NCBI GenBank assembly: GCA_020436865.1
Contig: JAGQXA010000022.1
Coordinates: 1 to 13,662, forward strand
Reading direction: 5' to 3'
Source: Saprospiraceae bacterium
Lineage (GTDB): Bacteria; Bacteroidota; Bacteroidia; Chitinophagales; Saprospiraceae
DNA length: 13,662 bases
The notes under the pieces are model-generated. The model saw only the letters and a program-made list of their open reading frames with translations. It ran no database searches and was not told the origin of the DNA. Both the position numbers and the translations under genes were made by a program. Positions 7,503-13,662 of the stretch are shown here, in pieces; position 1 is the stretch's first letter, and every line of letters starts with the position of its first letter.

Positions 7503-8453
7503 ATGAACAACAAGTTCCTGTTTCTCCTCCTTTGCGCGCTGATCGGCATCTATCTCGTCAACCGATGGATGTCGGGGAACCGCGATCGCAGTTTTCAAAC
7601 CGAGTTGATCGCGATCGATACGGCCCGTGTCACCTCTGTGACCATCCTGCCCAAAGGAGGCCAGGCTGCCGATGAAGTTACCCTGAAACGCGAATCCGGC
7701 GGCTGGATCGCCAGCAAAGGCGCCGTCAGCACCCGTTCGCCTCAGGACCCCATCGATGCCTTGCTGGCCCAGCTGTCGCTGATCAAGTCGGAGCGCATCG
7801 TCGCCAACAAGGAAGAGAAATGGTCGGAATACGAAGTCGGCGAAGGGCAAGGCACGCGCATTCGGGTCTATGCCGGGGAAAAACTGCTGGAAGACTTTAT
7901 GGTCGGCCGCTTCAACTTCAATCAACAGAACCGGACGATGACCACCTATCTCCGGCTGGACGGCGAGCGGGAAGTGTATGCCGTCGATGGAATGCAAACG
8001 ATGGGGCTCAATTCGGGCTTCGACACGTACCGCAACCGGCAGGTGCTGGAGCTGGATCCGGCGACGCTCAATCGCTTTAACTGGGAATCTACGAATCCCG
8101 ATTCGATCTTTCGGGCCGAACGCGTCGACGGCAGTTGGCTGGCCAACGGAGAGAACGTGCTCGACAGCGCTTCGGTGAGCGGATTCCTCCAACCCTTGCA
8201 AACGCTTCGCGGAACGGCCTTTGCCGACGACTATCCCGGCGCCCGCGATCGCGCCGAGTATCTGGGCAAGCTCTCCCTATGGCCGCAAGACGGCGACGAG
8301 CCGGTCGAGGTCGAGTGTTATTTTGACAGCACCCGTGCGCAGCCCTTCGTGTTCCACTCTTCCTTCAACCCCGACGCCTATTTTGCCAGCGATTCTACAG
8401 GACTGTATCGCAGCCTGGTGCAAAAACCGACGGAGTTACTGGGTGTCTGGTAA
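7503..8453 (+). CDS. DUF4340 domain membrane-anchored protein
   Basis: The 316-residue protein has one N-terminal membrane helix (about 4-20, FLFLLLCALIGIYLVN) and an otherwise soluble, probably periplasmic body. The body has paired beta-rich repeats: an arginine/serine-rich strand VTLKRESGGWIASKGAVS, then RIRVYAGEKLLEDFMVGR and YAVDGMQTMGLNSGFDTYRNRQVLELD, the pattern of DUF4340. DUF4340 genes often sit at the end of GldA/GldF/GldG-like operons. Here it starts 29 nt after gldG, so it is very likely part of the same complex. The biochemical function of the domain is not established. The gene ends only 46 nt from the stop of the opposing methyltransferase gene, and that gap contains the repeat array described next. 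Confidence 0.85.
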   Translation: MNNKFLFLLLCALIGIYLVNRWMSGNRDRSFQTELIAIDTARVTSVTILPKGGQAADEVTLKRESGGWIASKGAVSTRSPQDPIDALLAQLSLIKSERIVANKEEKWSEYEVGEGQGTRIRVYAGEKLLEDFMVGRFNFNQQNRTMTTYLRLDGEREVYAVDGMQTMGLNSGFDTYRNRQVLELDPATLNRFNWESTNPDSIFRAERVDGSWLANGENVLDSASVSGFLQPLQTLRGTAFADDYPGARDRAEYLGKLSLWPQDGDEPVEVECYFDSTRAQPFVFHSSFNPDAYFASDSTGLYRSLVQKPTELLGVW

Positions 8454-8499
8454 AGGCCCCCGGCCCCTTGGCCCCATAGATCCTTGGACCCTTTAGCCC
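8454..8499. repeat. Degenerate 7-8 nt tandem array filling the gap between two convergent stop codons
   Basis: The 46 nt between TAA (8451-8453) and the complement of the opposite stop (8500-8502) parse with nothing left over into two 7-mers (8454-8460, 8461-8467) and four 8-mers (8468-8475, 8476-8483, 8484-8491, 8492-8499), all ending in CC. Clear copies are TTGGCCCC, TTGGACCC and TTTAGCCC; the unit at 8476 is most diverged. It has no inverted repeat, so it is not a standard terminator. A worn simple repeat between genes is the simplest reading. Confidence 0.6.
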
Positions 8500-9243
8500 T
8501 CACCGCGGCCGGAATAACCGCAGGAAGATCGGGAAACACACCGGGCATAATTCCTTGCCGTCTGGCCAGGCCGCCCGAATCTCTGCTAACAGGGCAGGGA
8601 GCGGATCTTTCTCCATTTCCCGCAAGTAGTTTCGATAAGCCGACCATGTTTGCAGGTATCCCTCGAGTTGTGAGAGGGACCATTCGTAGCGCATGGAGAA
8701 TGCACGGTCTACGGGTATTTCGGGAAAAGGGATGGAAATGGAGCGATAATGCGTCTCCACATGCCGCCGCTCGGCATCCCAGAACGGCCCGATGACATTG
8801 CGGTAGTAGCGGTCGATGGCGGCATCGATCTCCGGCCTGATGCGGAGGAGGTCGTAGCCCCAAACGGCCAGCAGTGCCCCCGCACGTGCCGTGCGATGCA
8901 CCTCCGGGAAGAATCGCCCGAAGTCGAACCAGTGAAGGGCCTGAGCGACGACGGTCAGGTCGAAATGCCGGTCGGGAAACGGGGATTGTTCCGCCGGGCA
9001 CTGCAGGTAGCGAAGGTTGGGATGCCGTGGGGCATGAGCCAACTGCCGCTCGTTGAGGTCGGTTGCACAGACTTCGGAAAAATCAGGCGCTAACGCCAGG
9101 GCCGCTTGTCCGTTCCCGGTGCCGCAATCCCAGGCCCGATCCCGATCCGCACAATGGTCGAGAACGAAGTCGTAGAGCGTTTCCGGATAGGAAGGCCGGA
9201 ACTGCGCGTACAGGCCGGCCTGCTCACCGAAACGGTCCTTCAT
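8500..9243 (-). CDS. Class I SAM-dependent methyltransferase
   Basis: The 247-residue cytoplasmic enzyme has the Methyltransf_11 layout. Motif I is DCGTGNG at 39-45 (SAM-binding glycine loop). Acidic Asp62 (VCATDLN) would hold the ribose hydroxyls. The AE pair at 84-85 precedes the FDLTVVAQALHWFD segment at 94-107, a typical post-motif. The N-terminus FGEQAGLYAQFRPSYPETL is characteristic of a family that includes trans-aconitate methyltransferase-like and yeast Crg1/TMT1-like enzymes, which act on small carboxylates or lipids. The substrate here is unknown. It lies 7 nt downstream of the desaturase in the same direction, so the two are almost certainly co-transcribed and the methyl acceptor may be a lipid; this is inference. 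Confidence 0.85.
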   Translation of the reverse strand: MKDRFGEQAGLYAQFRPSYPETLYDFVLDHCADRDRAWDCGTGNGQAALALAPDFSEVCATDLNERQLAHAPRHPNLRYLQCPAEQSPFPDRHFDLTVVAQALHWFDFGRFFPEVHRTARAGALLAVWGYDLLRIRPEIDAAIDRYYRNVIGPFWDAERRHVETHYRSISIPFPEIPVDRAFSMRYEWSLSQLEGYLQTWSAYRNYLREMEKDPLPALLAEIRAAWPDGKELCPVCFPIFLRLFRPR

Positions 9244-9250
9244 GTGGCGC

Positions 9251-10348
9251 TTATTTTGCCAATGCCGGCTGGTGCCCGAACAGCTTTAGGGTACGGACGT
9301 GCGAGGCCACTGCCTTCCAGAAGGTCGGATGGTCGTGGTATGGCAGGTTGAACTCCTTGGCCGTTTTGCGGACGATCTCCGACAGATGTTTGTAGTGCAC
9401 ATGGCAGATATGCGGAAACAAGTGGTGTTCCACCTGGAAGTTCAGTCCGCCGACGAACCAGGTGATCAGCCGGTTCTTCCGGGCAAAATTGGCCGTCGTG
9501 AGCAGTTGGTGGATAGCCCAGGTATTCTCCATCACGCCACTAGGTTCCGGTTCGTGGTGGCTGGGACCTTCCACGACGTGGGCCAGTTGAAAGACGGTGG
9601 TGATCAGCACTCCGCTGACCATGTGCATCAGGACGAAGCCCAGCAGTATTCCCCACCAGGGTGCATCGAGCACCATGAACGGGATCACCAGCGTATAACC
9701 GAAGTACACCAGCTTGCCGGCGATCAGCCGGGCCCATTCGATGCCCGGTCGGTGACCGCTCTTTTCCGTCAGGCCCTGTCGGTTGTAGCGGATGAGCTGC
9801 ACGAAGTCCTTATCGGTGACCCATCCGAGGGTGGCCAGGCTGTACAGGAGAAAAGCATACCAGTGCTGATAGCGATGGATCTTCTTCCATTTGCCGTAAG
9901 GCGAAAGGCGCAAGATGGGTTTGTCGTCGATATCTTCGTCGAGTTCGTAGACGTTGGTGTAGGTATGATGGAGCAAATTGTGCTGCATTTTCCAGGTGAA
10001 AGAGCTACCGCCCAGTAGCTCCATCGTGTGCCCGAGGATGCGGTTAACGGTAGAGTTCTTGGAATAGGACCCGTGGTTAGAATCGTGCATGACGGAAAAG
10101 CCGATGCCCGACATGCCGACGCCCATCACCATGGCGAGCAGCAGCATCGCCCAGCCGGGCAGCCAGCCGGTCAGGATCAGGGCGTACGGAACGAAATAGA
10201 TCGACAACATGGCGATCGTCTTGACGACCATATGCGTGTTGCCGTTCTTCGAGATATTCTTTTCCTGGAAATACTGATTGACCCGCTGTCGGAGTACGGC
10301 AAAGAACTGATTGGTTTCCTGCCGTGGAAATTTAAGTGATACTTGCAT
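9251..10348 (-). CDS. Membrane fatty-acid desaturase (acyl-CoA/acyl-lipid, front-end type without cytochrome b5)
   Basis: The 365-residue integral membrane enzyme has three histidine boxes that hold its di-iron centre: HDSNH (88-92), HNLLHH (123-128) and QVEHH (305-309). Box 3 with Gln before His-His is typical of delta-5/6-type front-end desaturases. Membrane helices lie around residues 42-80, before the first box, and again between boxes two and three (about 200-255). It would introduce a double bond into membrane lipid acyl chains using O2 and an external electron donor; no cytochrome b5 domain is attached. The frame is open 20 codons further upstream (to 10408), but that start overlaps the promoter -7 box. 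The internal ATG at 10348 (MQVSLKFPR) is therefore chosen. It is first in an operon with the methyltransferase, 7 nt downstream. Confidence 0.9.
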   Translation of the reverse strand: MQVSLKFPRQETNQFFAVLRQRVNQYFQEKNISKNGNTHMVVKTIAMLSIYFVPYALILTGWLPGWAMLLLAMVMGVGMSGIGFSVMHDSNHGSYSKNSTVNRILGHTMELLGGSSFTWKMQHNLLHHTYTNVYELDEDIDDKPILRLSPYGKWKKIHRYQHWYAFLLYSLATLGWVTDKDFVQLIRYNRQGLTEKSGHRPGIEWARLIAGKLVYFGYTLVIPFMVLDAPWWGILLGFVLMHMVSGVLITTVFQLAHVVEGPSHHEPEPSGVMENTWAIHQLLTTANFARKNRLITWFVGGLNFQVEHHLFPHICHVHYKHLSEIVRKTAKEFNLPYHDHPTFWKAVASHVRTLKLFGHQPALAK

Positions 10349-10405
10349 GAAAACTTGGTCTGTTAGCAGGCGATGCCTGCGTGTAAAGTAGTTGGTATCG
10401 GGAGG

Positions 10406-10436
10406 CAAAAATACTCCATAGGCCGCGAATTTCCAA
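10406..10436 (-). promoter_or_regulatory. Bacteroidota-type promoter for the desaturase-methyltransferase operon
   Basis: On the minus strand TTG (10436-10434), a 20 nt spacer and TATTTTTG (10413-10406) match the TTTG-N19-21-TAnnTTTG pattern with a perfect -7 box. Transcription would start near 10399, giving about a 50 nt leader. It lies in the 169 nt gap after the amine oxidase gene, so this pair need not depend on the upstream genes. Confidence 0.7.
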
Positions 10437-10517
10437 CCGGGACAGGTTAGCGGTAAGTTAAAAATGGGAACTCCCGTATGGCCGGTGCAGGGCGCCGACG
10501 TCTTGGATAGGTGGCGA

Positions 10518-12164
10518 TTACCTGGCCAGTTTGTACTTGTGGGCGATGGTTTCCGCTACCTGCCGGCCGGTTTCAGCGCCGCCGTTCATATAGCCCTGAA
10601 AGGCGTCGCTGCAATGCTCCCCGGCAAAATACACGCGCCCGACCGGTTCCATTTCCCAGCCGGAAATGTCGGTCCACTGTCCGGGTCTATAGCAGGCGTA
10701 GCTTGCCTGCACGAAGGGATTGTTCGTCCAAAGAGCAGCTTTATGCATCCCGAGGAACTGCTCTTTCGTGCCCGGCAGCGCCTTGTCCAACTCGCCGAGA
10801 AAATACTGCACATAGCGGTCGGCGACCTCTTCGCGTTTCCGGAGTTCGCGGGCCGTTTGGGCCACTTCCAGGGAGGTCTTTCCGCCGAGAAAGATGGTGA
10901 AGCCGGTGGGGCCGCTATTGCCGTTCTGCATGTGACCGCTGTCCCAGCCATTGTTAATTGTATCGGTGTAGATGAAGCCGGCCTTGGGCGGATCGACCGT
11001 TCGCCAGGGGCGGGCCTTCAGGCCCAGGATCAGTTTGTTGTTGGCTCCGTAGCCGAGTTCGTCGATCGATCGCCGTTTGGCTGCCGGCATCTTTTTGAGT
11101 TGAAGATCGATCGATCGGAGTATGGTGAACGGCAGGGTCAATACGACGATATCTGCCTTTACTTCCTGCTGACCTTCGAAGACCAGGGTGTAGGACTTAC
11201 GTTCCTGGCGCAGGGCAGTCAGCCGGTGTTCGAAATGAACCTGATCCTTCAGGCGCTCATACAGTTCGTCGGTGATCCGTTGGTTGCCGCCGACGATCTT
11301 GAAGCGCTCGTCGCTGTCGCCGAATACCTGAAAGCCGTGTGAGGTGTCGAGTCCGATGAGATCGATCAGGTTAAGTGCCGACTGCTCGGCCGCTTCCAGT
11401 CCGAACTCGGCCAGGTAGGCGCCGATGAGGAGGTCTTGTACCCATTTGCTGCAGTACAGCCGTCGCACGTATTCCTCGAGCGAGGTGCGGTCCAGCTTTT
11501 CGCAGGCCGGCGTATCGTAGTTCTCTCCGCAGGAGGCGCGGTCTTTCTCCAGTTGCGGCACGACCTTGCGGAATTCCTCGATCAGTTCTTCTTCGGTATA
11601 AAAGCGTTCGTCGAAGCGGTATACGTCCTTGACGACCTTGCCCGTATCGAAATCGGGTTTATTGTCGAGTAATTTCAATCCGAATTCTTTGGCCAGATTG
11701 AGCATGTCCTCATGGTTGGTATCGATGAATTCGGCGCCAAACTCTGTGGTCAGCCCTGGGCCGAACTCATCGTGGCGCGAGTACATTCGTCCGCCGGCTC
11801 TCTTATCGCCCTCGTAGATCTGGGCCGTCACGCCCATTTTCTTCAGGACATAGGCGCAATGCAGGCCGGCGATGCCGGCGCCGACGATCGCGATGGAGGG
11901 GGTACGCTTGAGCCCGGCCGGCACTTCCAGGAGTGATTGGCCGGCTCCCCCCCGTCCGAACACTGCCGGTGGCAGGGTCGAGGCGATGCCGACCGTGGCG
12001 GCGGTACGGGTCAGTTCGCGGAGGAATTTCCGCCGGGTCCACTCATCGGTTTGGGAGAGTTGAACGGCGGTTTGGGGGTCGAGCCCGGGATAGCGATTCA
12101 CCAGGGCGGCTTTGCGGATCGCGCGGAGCAGCGATCGCAATACGGGGGACTTGGGTTGGCTCAT
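10518..12164 (-). CDS. Tat-exported flavin monoamine/amino-acid oxidase family protein
   Basis: The 548-residue FAD enzyme begins with an unusually long n-region (about 43 residues) before a twin-arginine motif at 44-48 (RRKFL) and a hydrophobic stretch to about residue 68. This suggests export through Tat as a folded holoenzyme. GAGIAG (95-100) is the dinucleotide-binding glycine motif, GGRM follows the first Rossmann strand pair, and the C-terminal AGEHCSDAFQGYMNGGAETG is the FAD-closing motif of amine oxidases and L-amino-acid oxidases. The likely reaction is oxidative deamination of an amine or amino acid with release of aldehyde or keto acid, ammonia and H2O2; the substrate is unknown. 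At the position of the MAO cysteine that binds FAD covalently I read Ser, not Cys, so FAD is probably non-covalent. The ATG at 12164 is chosen because upstream codons lack any ATG. It lies 58 nt downstream of the regulator gene, with no clear promoter between, so read-through is likely. Confidence 0.9.
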   Translation of the reverse strand: MSQPKSPVLRSLLRAIRKAALVNRYPGLDPQTAVQLSQTDEWTRRKFLRELTRTAATVGIASTLPPAVFGRGGAGQSLLEVPAGLKRTPSIAIVGAGIAGLHCAYVLKKMGVTAQIYEGDKRAGGRMYSRHDEFGPGLTTEFGAEFIDTNHEDMLNLAKEFGLKLLDNKPDFDTGKVVKDVYRFDERFYTEEELIEEFRKVVPQLEKDRASCGENYDTPACEKLDRTSLEEYVRRLYCSKWVQDLLIGAYLAEFGLEAAEQSALNLIDLIGLDTSHGFQVFGDSDERFKIVGGNQRITDELYERLKDQVHFEHRLTALRQERKSYTLVFEGQQEVKADIVVLTLPFTILRSIDLQLKKMPAAKRRSIDELGYGANNKLILGLKARPWRTVDPPKAGFIYTDTINNGWDSGHMQNGNSGPTGFTIFLGGKTSLEVAQTARELRKREEVADRYVQYFLGELDKALPGTKEQFLGMHKAALWTNNPFVQASYACYRPGQWTDISGWEMEPVGRVYFAGEHCSDAFQGYMNGGAETGRQVAETIAHKYKLAR

Positions 12165-12222
12165 GTGTAGGTGGTTAAGGCTGTCAAGATACACAAAAGC
12201 CTTTGTTCCAAGCCACTCTTTT

Positions 12223-13527
12223 TTAGGAGCGCCGGAGCCGGATGTCCGGCGCTAGATCACTCTGCCGCAAGCTATCGTGGCGGATATCTTCGAACGACTC
12301 GATCGTCAGGCGCGAAGGAGGTACTTGCAGCTTCTTGTCGAGGGTCTCCGAACATCTTTGAAACTGGCGGATGGCCTGATCCCGCATACCGGCGGCCCAA
12401 TAGGAGCGCATTAGTTTGCGGTGCGCCCATTCGTAGCAATCGTCGACTTCCAGGATCTTCCGGAAGATATTGATGGCGAAGTGATGCTGTTCGTAGCGAA
12501 CGAAGTATTCTCCCAGGTTCTTCAGCACCACGATGTATTTTTCACGCAAGCGGTCGCGTTCGTCGAGCACCCAATCGGCCCCTTCCAGGTCGAGCAGAAA
12601 CTCGTCGCGATAGTAGGCAAAAGCGCGGTGATAGGCATAGAGGGCGTCTTCGGTCTTGCCCGCGCGTTCATAGCCGATGGCCTCCTGAAAGTTCTGCAGG
12701 AAGAGCGACAGGTCGCTGCTCGCGGCCGGCCCGGGCTGAAAGCAGTAGAGCTGCTGCCGGCAGGTAATGGAGGGATGCTCTTCGCCATTGGCTTCGAGTG
12801 CCCGCCGGATGCCGGCCATGGCCACATGCAGGGAATTTCTGGCGCTCGGCAATGGGGTGTCCGGCCAAAAGCGTTCCAGCAGGCGGTCGCGATGGATCGG
12901 CCGCCCCTGATGGAAGGCCAGGTAGGCCAGCATGTTTTTCTCCCGCCAGCTCAACTCCAGGGAGGCCTTCCGGCCGGCGACAAACAGACCGAAGGGACCG
13001 AAAAAGGTCATCCAGATGGCATTTTGCCCCTTCTCCTCGCTGCACTTCTTTTCTTCAAAAGGTTGATAGACAATACCTAAGTGGGAAGAAGCGTAAATAG
13101 CTTCCACCATTTTCTTGCCCAGCTCTTGCAAAATACCCTGGATTTTTCGCACCTTGAACCTGCCATGGTCCAGCACATGCCGTCTGATGTGCGAAAAAAG
13201 CCCCTCCAGATCAATAGGTTCCTCCACGCAATCGGTAGCCCCGCTGCGAAAAGCTTCGATGATCTCCGTTTTGGAGGCATGCTGCGACAGGGCGATCAAA
13301 GGGAGTTGGGGAAACTGGAGACGCAGTCGCTTCAGCAGGCGAAAGGAAAGCTCCTCGCCGGGATAAAGGCCGACGATCGCAGCGGCAAGAGCGCCGGGAA
13401 AACGATCTTCGCAGGCGTTCAGGTCGAGCGGCCGGTGTTCTACGGCAAAGGTGGTCTCATAGGTGTGTTCGCTCTTCCGGACCGGCTGGCGAGCATGCCC
13501 GAACCAGAGAACTTTTAGGGGGCTCAT
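12223..13527 (-). CDS. SARP-like transcription regulator with degenerate receiver, winged-helix and BTAD domains
   Basis: The 434-residue protein has three parts. Residues 1-115 fold like a response-regulator receiver (strands near 5-9 and 47-54, LIALSQH at 77-83, a GATDCVEEPID end near 96-106). The phosphorylation site aligned to Asp is Val52, the acidic pair after strand 1 is missing (VLWFGHA) and the conserved Lys is Glu103, so phosphotransfer should not occur. Residues about 172-244 form an OmpR/SARP winged helix (FGPFGLFVAG, then LAYLAFHQGRPIHRDRLLERFWPD and RNSLHVAMAGIRRAL). Residues about 273-420 are a TPR-like bacterial transcriptional activator domain, including EDALYAYHRAFAYYRDEFLLDLEGADWVLDER. 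SARP proteins recruit RNA polymerase to target promoters. Its nearest downstream neighbour, the amine oxidase, and the divergent right-edge gene are candidate targets. Ligand binding by the pseudo-receiver is one possible signal route. Confidence 0.88.
   Translation of the reverse strand: MSPLKVLWFGHARQPVRKSEHTYETTFAVEHRPLDLNACEDRFPGALAAAIVGLYPGEELSFRLLKRLRLQFPQLPLIALSQHASKTEIIEAFRSGATDCVEEPIDLEGLFSHIRRHVLDHGRFKVRKIQGILQELGKKMVEAIYASSHLGIVYQPFEEKKCSEEKGQNAIWMTFFGPFGLFVAGRKASLELSWREKNMLAYLAFHQGRPIHRDRLLERFWPDTPLPSARNSLHVAMAGIRRALEANGEEHPSITCRQQLYCFQPGPAASSDLSLFLQNFQEAIGYERAGKTEDALYAYHRAFAYYRDEFLLDLEGADWVLDERDRLREKYIVVLKNLGEYFVRYEQHHFAINIFRKILEVDDCYEWAHRKLMRSYWAAGMRDQAIRQFQRCSETLDKKLQVPPSRLTIESFEDIRHDSLRQSDLAPDIRLRRS
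12228..12253 (-). repeat. GC-rich 9 bp hairpin at the end of the SARP gene
   Basis: AGCGCCGGA (12228-12236) pairs perfectly with TCCGGCGCT (12245-12253) across an 8 nt loop, just inside the last codons and before the stop TAA. In the transcribed direction it is followed by CCTAAAAAAG rather than a U run, so it is not a canonical intrinsic terminator. It could slow polymerase, stabilise the mRNA end or simply reflect GC-rich codon choice. Confidence 0.45.
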
Positions 13528-13563
13528 AGTGGCTGGGTTTTGGTTTCAGGGGTAAATAGAGCT

Positions 13564-13578
13564 TATCGCCCTATCGCC
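13564..13578. repeat. Close direct repeat TATCGCC in a divergent promoter region
   Basis: TATCGCC occurs at 13564-13570 and again at 13572-13578, in the 99 bp between the divergent starts at 13527 and 13627. An 8 nt period puts the copies on nearly the same helix face, as for a head-to-tail binding site, but two seven-base copies may be chance. No good TAnnTTTG promoter box was found in either direction in this gap. Confidence 0.3.
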
Positions 13579-13626
13579 ACTATATGTTCTTTTTCTTAAT
13601 CCGTTACCCGAAAAAAGCGACCGATC

Positions 13627-13662
13627 ATGAACATCGACTTTGAAATAGACGGACATCCGCAA
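13627..13662 (+). CDS. Start of a divergent gene, truncated by the right edge
   Basis: ATG at 13627 opens 12 codons, MNIDFEIDGHPQ, with no stop before the edge. It is hydrophilic and lacks a signal peptide. The family cannot be named from 12 residues. It is transcribed away from the SARP gene and would share its upstream region. The chance that a random ATG stays open for 12 codons is high, so this is only a candidate gene. Confidence 0.4.
   Translation, partial: MNIDFEIDGHPQ

Noticed and set aside
9299..10018. 239-codon rightward frame opposite the desaturase
   Set aside because: Mirrors the conserved histidine boxes on the other strand; no own motif.
10440..10517. Terminator after the amine oxidase gene
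   Set aside because: Only a 4 bp GGGA/TCCC stem with two loop bases before T5; too weak to call.
10464..11342. Long rightward frame opposite the amine oxidase
   Set aside because: No recognisable domain and fully contained within a gene with clear FAD motifs; also a shadow.
1..13662. CRISPR arrays, tRNA/rRNA genes, transposases, attachment sites
   Set aside because: No spaced long repeats, cloverleaf sequences or transposase motifs were found on reading both strands.

Overview
The window looks like chromosomal DNA of a GC-rich member of the Bacteroidota. Three things support this. There is a gldA-gldF-gldG gene set followed by a DUF4340 gene. Upstream regions carry the Bacteroidota sigma factor pattern (TTG, about 19-21 nt, then TAnnTTTG). 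There is also a lipoprotein and a PAS/AraC regulator of the kinds common in that phylum. A SARP/BTAD-type regulator and the high GC would fit a Saprospiria-like lineage, but that placement is inference. There are no rRNAs, tRNAs, IS elements or CRISPR arrays.

Left part (1-4272). The N-terminal 669 residues of a large superfamily 1 (DUF4011-type) helicase are read leftward and run off the window edge. Across a 234 bp promoter region lies a rightward PAS-AraC transcription factor whose PAS domain resembles a LOV domain without its cysteine. A small unknown gene follows. Its stop codon directly abuts the stop codon of a leftward MORN-repeat lipoprotein gene. A 379 bp intergenic region then carries back-to-back promoters.

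Centre (4273-8453). A tight four-gene rightward operon encodes an ABC transport system: ATPase GldA, six-helix permease GldF, the membrane-anchored auxiliary protein GldG and a membrane-anchored DUF4340 protein. It probably works as one envelope complex. In gliding Bacteroidota the GldAFG part is linked to motility.

Right part (8454-13662). Five features follow. The 46 nt between the convergent stop codons is made entirely of degenerate 7-8 nt units ending in CC. A leftward fatty-acid desaturase and SAM-dependent methyltransferase pair is separated by 7 nt, with a clear promoter upstream of the desaturase. A leftward Tat-exported flavin amine oxidase lies directly downstream of a leftward SARP/BTAD regulator whose N-terminal receiver domain has lost its phosphorylation residues. 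The first 12 codons of a divergent gene touch the right edge. No complete new defence or mobile system is visible. The most unusual items are the degenerate-receiver SARP regulator, the octamer array filling an inter-stop gap, and the LOV-like PAS-AraC protein beside the helicase.
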